Assembly: GCA_937919085.1 (NCBI GenBank)
Contig: CALFRN010000280.1
Location: forward strand, 1 to 39,232
Source of the DNA: an uncultured Reyranella sp.
GTDB lineage: Bacteria; Pseudomonadota; Alphaproteobacteria; Reyranellales; Reyranellaceae
DNA length: 39,232 bases
Direction: 5' to 3'
The notes beneath the pieces are model-generated. The model did no database searches. It had not been told where the DNA came from and saw only the letters and a program-made list of their open reading frames with translations. How positions within the stretch are numbered: position 1 is the first letter of the stretch; every line of letters begins with the position of its first letter. The position numbers were made by a program, and so were the translations under genes. Below, one piece after another: positions 18,386-27,481 of this stretch.

Positions 18386-19273
18386 ATGGCGATCCGGGAC
18401 GACTTCGAGGTAGTCGCGAGCCAGGTGCGCACGGTCGTGCAGCGCTTCGCTCTCGGCTTGCTCGTGATCGCCGCGTTCGGTGCCATGCTGGTGGGCAAGG
18501 CCGATTCCGTGCTGGTCGAGCACGCCCGCGTGCTGGCGCTAGATCTTGCCAGCCCGGTGCTTGAGGCCATCGCCCGCCCGGTGGCCGCCGCCAACCGCGC
18601 CATTGCGGATCTCAAGGAATTCGCCTCGCTGCGCGAGGAAAACGCGCGCCTGCGTGAGGAGAACGTCCGGCTGCTCGCCTGGCAGACCGCGGCGCGGCGG
18701 CTCGAGAACGAGAACGTGCGGATGCGCGATCTGGCGAATTTCCGCGAGGGGCCGGAGGCGTCGTTCATCACTGCGCGCATCGTCGGCGACAGCGTCAGCG
18801 CCTATGTGCGGGGTGCCTTGCTCAATGTCGGACGCAGGGCGGGCGTTGCGTCGGGCCAGGCTGTGGTCACAGGCGAGGGTCTGGCTGGCCGCATCGCCGA
18901 GGTCGGCGAGAACAGCGCGCGCGTGCTGTTCGTCACCGACGTGAATTCGCGCCTGCCGGTTCTGATCGAGCGCACGCGGGAGCGCGCGATCCTGGCCGGC
19001 GACAATTCCCCGCAGCTTCGTCTGACGCTGCTGCAGAGCGTGGCCGGCGTTCAGCGCGGCGACCGTATCGTGACCTCTGGCGACGGCGGCAGCTTCCCGG
19101 TCGGCATTCCGATCGGTGAAGTCGTGGACACCGGTGAAGGCAGCGTCCGCGTCCGGCCGTTCGCCGACTTCTCGCGGCTTGAGTTCGTGCGGGTCGTCGA
19201 CTACGGCGTCACCGGGCTGGTGAGCGGCGGTCCGGCGCCGTCGGCGCCGCCGGCCGGCATCAGGGTCCGCTGA
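18386..19273 (+). CDS. mreC: Rod-shape protein MreC
   Basis: Bitopic inner-membrane protein that bridges MreB/MreD to PBP2 and activates it. Of 295 residues, one transmembrane helix lies near 18-38 (FALGLLVIAAFGAMLVG), followed by a coiled coil at about 68-112 ('SLREENARLREENVRLLAWQTAARRLENENVRM') and a periplasmic beta-barrel region ('VRGALLNVGRRAGVASGQAVVTGEGLAGRI', 'GDRIVTSGDGGSFPVGIPIGEV'). The proline/alanine-rich end is unstructured. It starts 54 bases after mreB and is 17 bases from mreD. Confidence 0.95.
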   Translation: MAIRDDFEVVASQVRTVVQRFALGLLVIAAFGAMLVGKADSVLVEHARVLALDLASPVLEAIARPVAAANRAIADLKEFASLREENARLREENVRLLAWQTAARRLENENVRMRDLANFREGPEASFITARIVGDSVSAYVRGALLNVGRRAGVASGQAVVTGEGLAGRIAEVGENSARVLFVTDVNSRLPVLIERTRERAILAGDNSPQLRLTLLQSVAGVQRGDRIVTSGDGGSFPVGIPIGEVVDTGEGSVRVRPFADFSRLEFVRVVDYGVTGLVSGGPAPSAPPAGIRVR

Positions 19274-19290
19274 CATGGAAGTCTCCTGAG

Positions 19291-19863
19291 ATGAGAGCCG
19301 ACGGGCTCTTCGCCATGCTGGACCGATGGGGCCGTTGGGCGCTCCCCGGCACGGTTCTGCTGTTCTTCGTGCTGCTTACCTTGGCGCCGCTGCGTGCGCC
19401 CTATCTTTCGGGGGCGCTGCCGCTGCTGCCGGCGCTGGTCGTCTTCCAGTTCAGCCTTGCCACCCCGGAGCGGCTGCCCGGGCCGCTGCTGCTGGCGATG
19501 GGCATCTTGCTCGACCTGCTGCTGGGAGGCCCCGGCGCGCCGGTCGGCGTGAGTGCGCTCGGTTTCGTGCTGATTCGCGCGGCCGTGATCAACAACCGCC
19601 GTTATCTGGTGGGCGTGCCGTTTCTGTTCCAGTGGTTCGGCTTCTGTCTGCTGGCCTGGGGGTACGTGGTGCTGGTCTGGTTCTTCACCGCCCTGTGGAC
19701 ATGGACGGCCATCGATCCTGTGCCGGCAATGATGCAATATGTCGTGGTGGTCGTGATCTATCCGCTGCTTGCCCCGTTGCTCGCCCGCGTGCGCGCGCGC
19801 GACCCCCTGAACGTGCCCGACGAGTCGCGCGGCACCGCTCGGCCGGGAGAGACCACTTCATGA
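19291..19863 (+). CDS. mreD: Rod-shape protein MreD
   Basis: Small multi-pass membrane protein of the elongasome, about 190 residues. Hydrophobic segments are visible: 'LPGTVLLFFVLLTLAPL', 'ALPLLPALVVFQFSL', 'LLLAMGILLDLLLGGPGAPVGVSALGFVLIRAAV', 'FLFQWFGFCLLAWGYVVLVWFFTAL' and 'MMQYVVVVVIYPLLAPLLARV', giving five to six membrane spans. 'GILLDLLLG' is the recurrent MreD signature. Sequence conservation in this family is low, so the call leans on topology, size and position between mreC and mrdA, which make it secure. Confidence 0.92.
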   Translation: MRADGLFAMLDRWGRWALPGTVLLFFVLLTLAPLRAPYLSGALPLLPALVVFQFSLATPERLPGPLLLAMGILLDLLLGGPGAPVGVSALGFVLIRAAVINNRRYLVGVPFLFQWFGFCLLAWGYVVLVWFFTALWTWTAIDPVPAMMQYVVVVVIYPLLAPLLARVRARDPLNVPDESRGTARPGETTS

Positions 19864-19873
19864 AAGCCGGGTC

Positions 19874-21769
19874 ATGAAGCCTTTCCGCAAGGGTGATGGC
19901 GAACGCAGCGGCCTGTTCACTCGCCGCGCGCTTCTGCTCGGGGGTGCGCAGGCAGCGCTGATGTCGGCACTGGCCGGCCGACTCTATCAGCTCCAGGTCC
20001 TCGAGACCGAGCGGTTCGCCACGCTGGCCGACGAAAATCGCATTAACCTGCGGCTGCTGCCGCCGTCGCGCGGACTCATCTTCGATCGCACCGGCCAACC
20101 GCTGGCCGTCAACCGCAACAACTTCCGTGCCATGGCGACATCCGATCGCGGCCGCGGTGCCGACGTGCTGGTGGATCGGCTGGACCAGATTTTCGGCCTC
20201 GGCGAGGCCGAGCGGACAAGGCTGCTGCGCGATCTGAGACGAAGCCGCAACGCGCAACCGGTCGTGGTGCGCGAGAACCTCGCCTGGGAGGAGGTGGCGC
20301 GCCTCGAGTTCAACGCCCCCGACCTGCCGGGCGTCTTCATCGATCTCGGTCAGTCGCGCGACTATCCCGAAGGCGAGTTGATGAGCCACATCGTCGGCTA
20401 CACCGGCCGTGTCTCCGACGAGGATCTCTCGGGTCGCGACGACCCGGTGCTGCAGCTCGCGACCATGCGCTTCGGCAAGAAAGGCGTGGAACGCTCGCTC
20501 GAGGACGATCTGCGCGGCCGGGCGGGCGCCGTCCAGGTCGAGGTCAATGCTGTCGGCCGTGTTGTGCGCGAACTCGACCGGACCGAGGGCCAGCCGGGTT
20601 CGAACGCGCTGCTCACCATCGATCTCGATCTGCAGCGCCTTGCCGCCGAGAAGATCAGGGAGCACCAGAGCGGCTCGCTCGTCCTTCTCGACATCGTCAC
20701 CGGTGACATCCTTGCCATGGTTTCGACTCCGGGTTTCGATCCCAGCACCTTCGCGCGTGGCATCACCCAGACGGAATGGCGCGATCTGCTGGATAATCCC
20801 GAGCGGCCGCTGCACAACAAGGCGATCGGCGGCGTCTACCCGCCGGGTTCGACCTACAAGATGGTAACGGCGTTGGCCGCGCTCGAGGCCAAGGTCATCG
20901 ATCCATGGACGCGGTTGCCCTGTGTCGGCTTCCTCGAACTGGGCAACATCAGGTTCCATTGCTGGCTGAAGTCCGGCCACGGGTCGACCAACGTCGTCGA
21001 GGCGATCGCCGCGTCGTGCGACTGCTTTTTCTACGAGGCGGCGCGCCGCGCAGGCGTCGACCGCATCAGCGACATGGCGACCCGCCTCGGGTTCGGCAAG
21101 CTGAGCGACCTGGGCTTGCCCGGTGAATCGTCGGGCAATCAGCCCACCCGCACCTGGAAGCAGGAGAAGATCGGCAAGGCCTGGCAGCACGGCGATACCT
21201 TCAATCTAGGAATCGGCCAGGGTTTCATGACCAGCACGCCGCTGCAGCTGGCGGTCATGACTGCTCGCATCGCCAACGGCGGCTACGAGGTGCAGCCCAA
21301 CCTGCTGCTCGCCAAGTCGACGCCGCGCGAGGAGCTTGTCCCGCCATCGCCCCGCGACACGCCGACGGCGCCGTCGCTGCGCCTCGACCCCAAACATCTG
21401 GCTCTGATCCGCGACGGCATGAACCAGGTCGTGAATTCCAGCCTGGGTACCGCCAACGCCCTTCGAGTGCGCGACCCGGCGCTGGCATTCGCCGGCAAGA
21501 CCGGCACCGCCCAGGTCAAGCGCATCACCGAACGCGAACGCGAAATGGGTGTCACCCAGGCGTCGTTGCCTTGGCATCTGCGCCACCATGCGCTGTTCGT
21601 CTGCTATGGCCCGGTCGAGAAACCGCGTTACGCCTGCGCTGTCATCATCGAGCACGGCATGGCCGGCGGCGCCACGGCAGGTCCGATCGGCCGCGACATC
21701 CTGGTCGAGACCATGAAGCGCGATCCTTCGCGCCGGACCGACCGTTTCCGCAAGATGGCGTCGCGGTGA
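19874..21769 (+). CDS. mrdA: Penicillin-binding protein 2 (peptidoglycan transpeptidase of the elongasome)
   Basis: Class B PBP that cross-links new lateral-wall peptidoglycan with RodA. Residues 1-16 are cytoplasmic, followed by a single hydrophobic helix ('ALLLGGAQAALMSALAGRLYQLQVL'). The pedestal domain has 'LPPSRGLIFDRTGQPLAVN'. The transpeptidase has the SxxK nucleophile Ser326 ('PPGSTYKM'), an 'SCDCFFYEAA' block at the second motif (SxD, normal for PBP2) and 'FAGKTGTAQV' (KTG). 631 residues is typical. The gene follows mreD by 10 bases and its stop overlaps the GTG start of rodA. Confidence 0.96.
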   Translation: MKPFRKGDGERSGLFTRRALLLGGAQAALMSALAGRLYQLQVLETERFATLADENRINLRLLPPSRGLIFDRTGQPLAVNRNNFRAMATSDRGRGADVLVDRLDQIFGLGEAERTRLLRDLRRSRNAQPVVVRENLAWEEVARLEFNAPDLPGVFIDLGQSRDYPEGELMSHIVGYTGRVSDEDLSGRDDPVLQLATMRFGKKGVERSLEDDLRGRAGAVQVEVNAVGRVVRELDRTEGQPGSNALLTIDLDLQRLAAEKIREHQSGSLVLLDIVTGDILAMVSTPGFDPSTFARGITQTEWRDLLDNPERPLHNKAIGGVYPPGSTYKMVTALAALEAKVIDPWTRLPCVGFLELGNIRFHCWLKSGHGSTNVVEAIAASCDCFFYEAARRAGVDRISDMATRLGFGKLSDLGLPGESSGNQPTRTWKQEKIGKAWQHGDTFNLGIGQGFMTSTPLQLAVMTARIANGGYEVQPNLLLAKSTPREELVPPSPRDTPTAPSLRLDPKHLALIRDGMNQVVNSSLGTANALRVRDPALAFAGKTGTAQVKRITEREREMGVTQASLPWHLRHHALFVCYGPVEKPRYACAVIIEHGMAGGATAGPIGRDILVETMKRDPSRRTDRFRKMASR

Positions 21770-22899
21770 GTGTAGCGCTCGACGCCCCCGCGCCGGTCGG
21801 TTTTGCCGAGAAGATCTGGCGCATCAACTGGGGCCTCGTGCTGGTGCTGACGGCGATCGCCGGCATCGGCGTGCTGGCGCTCTACTCGGCGGCAGGTGGC
21901 CGCTTCGAACCGTGGGCGGCGCGTCATGCCGTGCGCTACGGCGCGGCCTTCAGCCTGATGCTCGTGGTGGCGCTGATCCACCCCAAGGTGTGGCTGGCAC
22001 TCGCCTGGCCGATCTACATCGTCTCGCTGCTGTTGCTGATCGCCGTCGACGTGATCGGCAAGATCGGCATGGGCGCCCAGCGCTGGCTGGTGATCGGACC
22101 GCTGCAGATCCAGCCGTCGGAGATCGCAAAGGTGGCGGTGATCCTGGTGCTGGCGCGCTACTATCATGGCCTGCGAAAGGAACAGGCAGCGCAGTTCCTC
22201 TACACCCTGCCGCCGCTCGCCCTGATCGTGGTGGTCGTGGGCCTGGTCATGGTGCAGCCCGACCTCGGCACTGCGATGATGGTGCTTCTGGCCGGCGGTG
22301 CCATCCTGTTCGTGGCCGGCGTGCGGCTGTGGATGTTCCTGGTGGCAGGGGTGGCGGCAATCGCCAGCCTTCCGATCGCCTGGACCTTCATGCACGAATA
22401 CCAGCGCAAGCGTGTGTTCACCTTCCTCGATCCCGACCGCGATCCCCTCGGTGCCGGCTATCACATCACCCAGTCCAAGATCGCCATCGGCTCGGGCGGT
22501 CTGTTCGGCAAGGGCTTCCTGAAGGGCACACAGTCGTCCCTGAATTTCCTGCCGGAGAAGCAGACTGATTTCATCTTTACGACCTTCGTCGAGGAATGGG
22601 GCATGTTCGGCGCCTGCGTCCTGCTCGGCCTGTTCGCGCTGGTGCTGGTCTGGGGCTTTTCGATTGCCTTCCGCAGCCAGCATCATTTCGGCCGGCTGCT
22701 GGCGCTCGGCGTCACGGCCATGATGTTCCTCTACGTCTTCATCAACATCGCCATGGTGATGGGCCTCCTGCCGGTGGTCGGCGTGCCGCTGCCGCTGGTC
22801 AGCAACGGCGGCACGGCTATGGTTTCGGTGATGTTTGCCTGCGGCCTGCTGATTGGCGTCAACGTCTATCGCGATGCCCAGCTGCCGCGGACCCGCTAG
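21766..22899 (+). CDS. rodA: RodA, SEDS peptidoglycan glycosyltransferase
   Basis: Polytopic membrane glycan-strand polymerase of the elongasome, partner of PBP2. The protein starts at GTG 21766 (MSVALDAPAPVGF), overlapping the mrdA stop as GTGA; the ORF track's earlier start at 21571 lies inside mrdA. About ten membrane spans are evident ('INWGLVLVLTAIAGIGVLALYSAAGG', 'VWLALAWPIYIVSLLLLIAVDVIG'). SEDS hallmarks are 'QRWLVIGPLQIQPSEIAKVAVILVLARYY', 'VMVQPDLGTAMMVLLAGG', 'FLPEKQTDFIFTTFVEEWGMFG' and 'GVPLPLVSNGGTAM'. 377 residues is normal. It is the last gene of the shape operon. Confidence 0.96.
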   Translation: MSVALDAPAPVGFAEKIWRINWGLVLVLTAIAGIGVLALYSAAGGRFEPWAARHAVRYGAAFSLMLVVALIHPKVWLALAWPIYIVSLLLLIAVDVIGKIGMGAQRWLVIGPLQIQPSEIAKVAVILVLARYYHGLRKEQAAQFLYTLPPLALIVVVVGLVMVQPDLGTAMMVLLAGGAILFVAGVRLWMFLVAGVAAIASLPIAWTFMHEYQRKRVFTFLDPDRDPLGAGYHITQSKIAIGSGGLFGKGFLKGTQSSLNFLPEKQTDFIFTTFVEEWGMFGACVLLGLFALVLVWGFSIAFRSQHHFGRLLALGVTAMMFLYVFINIAMVMGLLPVVGVPLPLVSNGGTAMVSVMFACGLLIGVNVYRDAQLPRTR

Positions 22900-22930
22900 G
22901 ATTCGTGGGGATTTCTTTGGCTCGGGGCTA

Positions 22931-22959
22931 TCGACAAGGGGTATTCGCCTTGGTATAGC
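22931..22959 (+). promoter_or_regulatory. Predicted promoter of tRNA-Lys
   Basis: TCGACA (22931-22936; five of six to TTGACA), a 17-base spacer, then TATAGC (22954-22959; four of six). Initiation near 22966 would leave a short 5' leader of about 29 bases before the mature tRNA. Confidence 0.55.
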
Positions 22960-22994
22960 CGCGCCGCTTCCGGGCAATGCCCCCAGCGATCGGG

Positions 22995-23070
<76 letters not shown>

Positions 23071-23086
23071 TTGCCGGACTGCAACG

Positions 23087-23112
23087 AAGCCCCGTTTTTG
23101 CGGGGCTTTCTG
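23087..23112 (+). terminator. Rho-independent terminator after tRNA-Lys
   Basis: AAGCCCCG (23087-23094), loop TTTTTG, CGGGGCTT (23101-23108), followed by TC and a T-poor tail. The stem is strong, the U-tract is short, and its position 17 bases after the tRNA 3' end fits. Confidence 0.75.
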
Positions 23113-23321
23113 CTGTCTCGCACCACGCTCTCGGGTTCGCGGCTGCGACTCCGAACGAAAGCCGAAAAATTGCCTTCACAGATGAAATTCAGGAAATGAA
23201 GGCCTCGTGATTGCGGCGAGGCGCTCTGCCAGGGTTCGCTTTGCCGCAAAGCTCCATCCGGGAATTGTCGGTTCTGTATCCTGGAGTATGGTCGACCTTA
23301 AGAAATCAGAGGGAGACCGGA

Positions 23322-24593
23322 ATGCGGCTGTTGATCGAGCATGTGACGGTTTGGGATGGCAGCGGCGCAGCGCCGTTTCCGGGCCAGGTGTTGATCGAGG
23401 GCGAACGCATCGTCGCGGTGGCGCCCGCCGCCCAGCCTATCGGCGCCGCCGACGGTGCGGAGCGGCTGGACGCCGGTGGGAAGTTCCTGATGCCGGGCCT
23501 TGTCGAGGGTCACGCCCATCTCTCCTTTGTCGACACGCCGCGCGGCACGGCGCTGGGCGAGCTGCCGCCGGAGGACCATGCGCTCCTCACCATGGACGCG
23601 GCGCGCAAGCTGCTGGGCGCCGGCTTCACCAGTGCCTGCTCGGCGGCGGCGGCGAAGATCCGGCTCGACGTCGCGGTACGCGATGCCATCGAGCGCGGCA
23701 TCACCGACGGACCGCGGCTGCTGACGGCAAGCCCCGAGCTCACCGTCACCGGCGGGCTGGGTGATGGCCGGCGCCTGCACCTGCACCAGGAGAGTTTCGG
23801 TGTCGCCGTCGACGGTCCAGACGAGGTTCGGCGCATGGCGCGGCTCTGCCTGCGCGAGGGCTGCGACACGATCAAGCTCAACATTTCGGGCGACTACGGC
23901 ACCGAGTCGGCGCTGGCTGAAACCACCGTCATGACCGATGCCGAGGTCGCGGCCGGCGTCGAGGCCGCCCACACCATCGGCCGCCGGGTCGCCGCCCATG
24001 CGCGCGCTTCGGAATCGGTGAAGCGCGCGCTGCGCAATGGCGTCGACATTATCTATCACTGCGACTTCGCCGACGAAGAGGCACTCGACATGCTGGAAGC
24101 GGCGAAGGACCGTGTTTTCACCGGTCCCGCCATCGGTATCGTGCTGGCCCGCCTCGAAAGCCTGCGCGGCGACAATTCATGGCAGGGTCAGGGCTTCCTT
24201 GAGCGGCTGAAGCCGCTTTACGAGGCAACCTGCCGCACGCACCACGAAATGCGCAAACGCGGCATTCGCATCGTGATCGGCGGCGACTACGGCTTCGCCG
24301 CCAACCCGCAGGGCACCAACGCGCGCGACCTCGAGCATTTCGTCGTGCATCTCGGGTTCAGCCCGTCAGAGGCGCTGCAGGCGGCGACCCGCACCGGCGG
24401 CGAGATCATGAAACGCGGCCACGAACTCGGCCAGATCAAGCCGGGCTTCCTCGCCGACCTGCTGCTTGTCGACGGCGACCCGCTGCAGGACGTGCGCGTG
24501 CTGCAGGACAAGAAGCGCCTGGCCATGATCATGAAGGACGGCGTGCGCTACCAACCGTGCGAGGGCGCACCCCACGTGCGGCGACTGCATTAG
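23322..24593 (+). CDS. Metal-dependent amidohydrolase (prolidase-like group)
   Basis: Probable binuclear metallohydrolase cleaving an amide bond, perhaps an Xaa-Pro-like or N-acyl substrate. Visible metal-site elements: His64/His66 in 'LVEGHAHLSF', Lys185 in 'CDTIKLNISGDYG' (candidate carboxylated Lys), 'RVAAHARAS', 'IIYHCDFADEEA' and Asp in 'VIGGDYGFAANPQGTNA'. These follow the amidohydrolase superfamily order seen in the imidazolonepropionase/prolidase-like branch. The C-terminus ('GQIKPGFLADLLLVDGDPLQDV') is the standard composite beta-sandwich end. The start ATG at 23322 has GGGAG upstream; the longer ORF start at 23211 adds unrelated residues. No signal peptide, so cytosolic. Substrate unknown. 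Confidence 0.85.
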   Translation: MRLLIEHVTVWDGSGAAPFPGQVLIEGERIVAVAPAAQPIGAADGAERLDAGGKFLMPGLVEGHAHLSFVDTPRGTALGELPPEDHALLTMDAARKLLGAGFTSACSAAAAKIRLDVAVRDAIERGITDGPRLLTASPELTVTGGLGDGRRLHLHQESFGVAVDGPDEVRRMARLCLREGCDTIKLNISGDYGTESALAETTVMTDAEVAAGVEAAHTIGRRVAAHARASESVKRALRNGVDIIYHCDFADEEALDMLEAAKDRVFTGPAIGIVLARLESLRGDNSWQGQGFLERLKPLYEATCRTHHEMRKRGIRIVIGGDYGFAANPQGTNARDLEHFVVHLGFSPSEALQAATRTGGEIMKRGHELGQIKPGFLADLLLVDGDPLQDVRVLQDKKRLAMIMKDGVRYQPCEGAPHVRRLH

Positions 24594-24879
24594 GCCCCAG
24601 TTCGCAGATCTCCTAGACGATGGCGACCGCGAGGCATACCGAGGAAGACGAAATGTTGATGTCCAGAGGAGCGAGCCATCTGGTGCCCGGCTGAGTCTTC
24701 GGCGCTGAAGTCTGGAGGTCTGTGGAATCCGAGGCAGTCTTGGGGGCACTGGGGACACGCTACTGATGCTTGCGAGTTCCACTGCGTTACTTTTTGGCTA
24801 TTCGCATTGCGGGCGGTACTCCGAAGATCAGCCGGCCCGCGTACGATATCGAAGCAGCATGAGGCATGAGACGCATCGC

Positions 24880-26145
24880 ATGAGCGCGGCGAAGGAGACG
24901 GCCCCGACGGTGCATCCCGTTCTGCGCCTGGCGCTGTACGGCTGGGTGACCGGGGCGATGTTCTTTTTCTATGCCTGGATCCTGCGTGTCGCGCCCAGTG
25001 TGATGATCGACGAACTGATGCGCGACTTCACCGTCGGTGCGGCGGCCGTCGGCAACCTTTCCGCTTTTTACTTCTACGGCTATGCCGGCATGCAGATCCC
25101 GGTCGGCCTGCTGATGGATCGTTTTGGTCCGCGCCGACTGATGACCCTGGCCGCATTGGGCTGCGCCGCCGGCTGCGTGCTGTTTGCACTGGCGCCCACG
25201 CTCTGGGCTCTGTCGCTGGGCCGATTCATGATCGGCGCCACGGCGGCCTTCAGTCTTGTCGGTGCTATGACGGTGGCAGGGCAGTGGTTCCCACCGGCGC
25301 GCTTCGCCCTGCTCTCAGGCTTCGCCATGATGCTGGGCATGGCAGGCGGCGTGTTCGGCCAGGCGCCGCTGCGCCTGCTGGTCGACCGGCTCGACTGGCG
25401 ACAGGCTTCCCTGGCCCTGGCGAGCGGCGGCGTATTGCTGGCGCTGGCGGTGGTTGTCACGGTGCGGGACAGATTCCGGCCCTCCGGTAGTTTGCGGCAG
25501 GTGATGGCTGGCCTCAGCCGGGTGGGTCGCAATCGTCAGACCTGGCTGATTGCCATAGCGGGTCTCGGCACTACCGGGCCGCTGCTCGGTTTTGCCGGCC
25601 TGTGGGGCGTTCCCTTCCTGGTGCTGACTCAGGGAATCGATCGCACAGCTGCCGCCGGCGTTACCTCCATGGTGTTCATCGGCTGGGGCGTTGGCGCACC
25701 GGTGGTGGGCTGGCTCAGCGATCGCTTTCGCCGGCGCAAGTTGCCATTCGTCACCGGACTGACGCTGACGGCCATCGCGATGGCGGGACTCGCCTGGGCG
25801 CCCGGGTTGCCGCTGTGGGCCGTAAGTGTGCTGTGCTTCCTCTGCGGGTTCGGTGGCTCCGGCCAGATCGTGGGCTTCGCAGCGGTGCGTGAGCTGAATC
25901 CGCCGGCGGCAGGCGGCGCGGCACTCGGGATCGTGAACGGAGTGGTCACGGGCGCCGGCGCGCTCTACCAGCCTCTGCTCGGATGGCTGCTCGATCTGAC
26001 ATGGACCGGAGAGATGGCGGGTGGTGTCCGCGTCTATACCGTCGCCGCCTACAGCACTGCCTTCAGCGTTCTGGTGGTTGGCGCGTTCATTGGTATCGCC
26101 TGTGCCTTGCTGATGCGCGAGACACGGTGTCGGCAGAGCGCGTGA
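24880..26145 (+). CDS. Major facilitator superfamily transporter
   Basis: Twelve-helix-type inner-membrane transporter of about 421 residues. The first helix (LALYGWVTGAMFFFYAWILRVAPSVM) is followed by 'LMDRFGPRRLMTLAALG', the MFS motif A loop between helices 2 and 3, and by 'GWLSDRFRRRKLPFVTG', the matching loop in the second half. The substrate cannot be inferred. Start is uncertain: ATG 24859 gives seven more residues (MRHETHR), and the ORF track starts at 24766. The 286-base stretch before it (24594-24879) shows no gene, repeat or terminator that I can support. No neighbouring gene suggests its cargo. Confidence 0.85.
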   Translation: MSAAKETAPTVHPVLRLALYGWVTGAMFFFYAWILRVAPSVMIDELMRDFTVGAAAVGNLSAFYFYGYAGMQIPVGLLMDRFGPRRLMTLAALGCAAGCVLFALAPTLWALSLGRFMIGATAAFSLVGAMTVAGQWFPPARFALLSGFAMMLGMAGGVFGQAPLRLLVDRLDWRQASLALASGGVLLALAVVVTVRDRFRPSGSLRQVMAGLSRVGRNRQTWLIAIAGLGTTGPLLGFAGLWGVPFLVLTQGIDRTAAAGVTSMVFIGWGVGAPVVGWLSDRFRRRKLPFVTGLTLTAIAMAGLAWAPGLPLWAVSVLCFLCGFGGSGQIVGFAAVRELNPPAAGGAALGIVNGVVTGAGALYQPLLGWLLDLTWTGEMAGGVRVYTVAAYSTAFSVLVVGAFIGIACALLMRETRCRQSA

Positions 26146-26312
26146 CGCGGATTGCCGCAGACCTAGAATCACGTGGTGTTCCGGGCGGTCATCTCTCGTG
26201 GGTTGGATGACGTCGAACAAGGCGGCTGGCCAGAGTTCGAACCACCTGCCGGCCCCGATCGTCGGTGGCGGCGGTGGTGATCTTTCCAGCATGAGTGGCC
26301 GGAAGTTGTGCC

Positions 26313-26822
26313 TCAGGCTCGCCCGGCGGCTACTTCGCGCTGATAGTAGAGCAAGTCGAGCTCGGGCGCCGGCCGGCCGAGGCTGGTCAGGATCATGTGG
26401 GCGTGGCCGCGATGGTGGGTCTGGTGATTGAACCAGTGGTCGAGCGCCGGCATCAGCGGCTGCACGAATTCCTCTGGTGACGAAACACGGCGATAGCGGA
26501 TGACGCCGCGCAATGCTGCCTCGTCGAGGCCGTGGACCCAGGTCACGATCCGCCGGTCGTCACTTTCGCGCGTCGTCCGCAGGTCGGCGAAGCGCTCATG
26601 CAGAATCGTGTCCAGCCGGTCGGGCGCCTCGCCTTCGCCGGTAAAGCGCTTCATCCAGATGCGGTCGGTCGCGAGCAGATGGTTGAGTGTGCCGTGCATC
26701 GACTTGAAGAATGCGCCCTTATCGGCGCGGTAGTCGGCGTCGGACAGTTGCGACGCGGCATCGTAGACCCGGCGGTTGGCCCAGGCATTGTAGCCCGCCA
26801 ACATGGTGTAGTGGTCTTTCAT
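26313..26822 (-). CDS. DinB-family protein (four-helix metal-binding bundle)
   Basis: A 169-residue protein of the DinB/YfiT-like family, thiol-dependent or metal-dependent enzymes of mostly unknown reaction. The metal triad is visible: His48 ('MHGTLNHLL') with His136 and His140 in 'HQTHHRGHAHMIL'. The opening 'YTMLAGYNAWANRRVYDAASQL' is characteristic. The start at 26822 (MKDHYT) has AGGA eight bases upstream; ATG 26831 (MPSMKDHYT) is a nearby alternative. The 167-base gap toward the MFS gene (26146-26312) shows nothing I can name. Family assignment is firm, function open. Confidence 0.85.
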   Translation of the reverse strand: MKDHYTMLAGYNAWANRRVYDAASQLSDADYRADKGAFFKSMHGTLNHLLATDRIWMKRFTGEGEAPDRLDTILHERFADLRTTRESDDRRIVTWVHGLDEAALRGVIRYRRVSSPEEFVQPLMPALDHWFNHQTHHRGHAHMILTSLGRPAPELDLLYYQREVAAGRA

Positions 26823-26908
26823 GCTGGGCATCCTGGCGGATCGTCGGCCGACTTCAAGATTGATTGGCTCGTTCAACCTACAATTCGCGGCTTCCCCTCG
26901 CCACCATG

Positions 26909-27439
26909 TCAGTGGCGATGGGTGCCGCCGCCGTAGCCGCGCAACGCGCCGTAGCGTGCAGTCTGTTCGGGCGTGAGCACCGCCAGCATGTCGAGATGGT
27001 AGCGGAGATGGGCGGTCCGCAGCGCCGCCTGTGCGACGCCGATCTGTGTGCTGGCGTCCTGCAGCGTGTCGACCGTCACCCGCTTCTCGGCAAACAGACG
27101 GTCGAGTGCCGCCTCGCTGGCGATCAGCCGTTCGCCTAAGGGGATGGCTTCGGCCTTCATGGCGACAACCAGCGCTTCGGTGCGTGTGCGCTGATCGGGC
27201 GTCAGGTCGAGCGGACCGGCAAGTTCCAGGACGTGCGTCGGGCCCGGATAGCCGTTGAGCTCGGCCGGCAGGGCGAGCCCCATGCCGCGCCCGGCCTTGA
27301 GATCGGCGATCTGCTCCGCAGATAATGCCTTCACGGTGCGTGAGTCGAGACCGGCATAGGGTTGTGGCGGGCTGTGCTGCGCCTCTGCTGCAAGCGGCGC
27401 TGCGACTACAATTGCCAAGACGCTTGCCATGCGATGCAT
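26909..27439 (-). CDS. Periplasmic Spy/CpxP-like (LTxxQ) protein
   Basis: A 176-residue exported protein. The signal peptide 'MHRMASVLAIVVAAPLAAEAQ' is followed by a Pro/Gln-rich start and a helical body with 'DLTPDQRTRTEALVVAMKAEA' and 'MLAVLTPEQTARYGAL', both fitting the LTxxQ motif of the Spy/CpxP family of periplasmic stress chaperones and metal-responsive proteins. The C-terminus ends in GGGTHRH, a possible metal-binding tail. The start at 27439 is set by the signal peptide and a good Shine-Dalgarno (GGAG, six bases). It diverges from the phosphofructokinase gene with 42 bases between starts. Function in stress or metal handling is inference from the family. Confidence 0.72.
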   Translation of the reverse strand: MHRMASVLAIVVAAPLAAEAQHSPPQPYAGLDSRTVKALSAEQIADLKAGRGMGLALPAELNGYPGPTHVLELAGPLDLTPDQRTRTEALVVAMKAEAIPLGERLIASEAALDRLFAEKRVTVDTLQDASTQIGVAQAALRTAHLRYHLDMLAVLTPEQTARYGALRGYGGGTHRH

Positions 27440-27481
27440 GTCAGTCTCCTTTGTACACAGGATATCAGCAGGAGGCGCATC

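Noticed and set aside
24594-24879. Region before the MFS gene, searched for a small gene, repeat or attachment site
   Set aside because: Frames here have no family resemblance and no clear repeat or terminator; treated as empty intergenic sequence.
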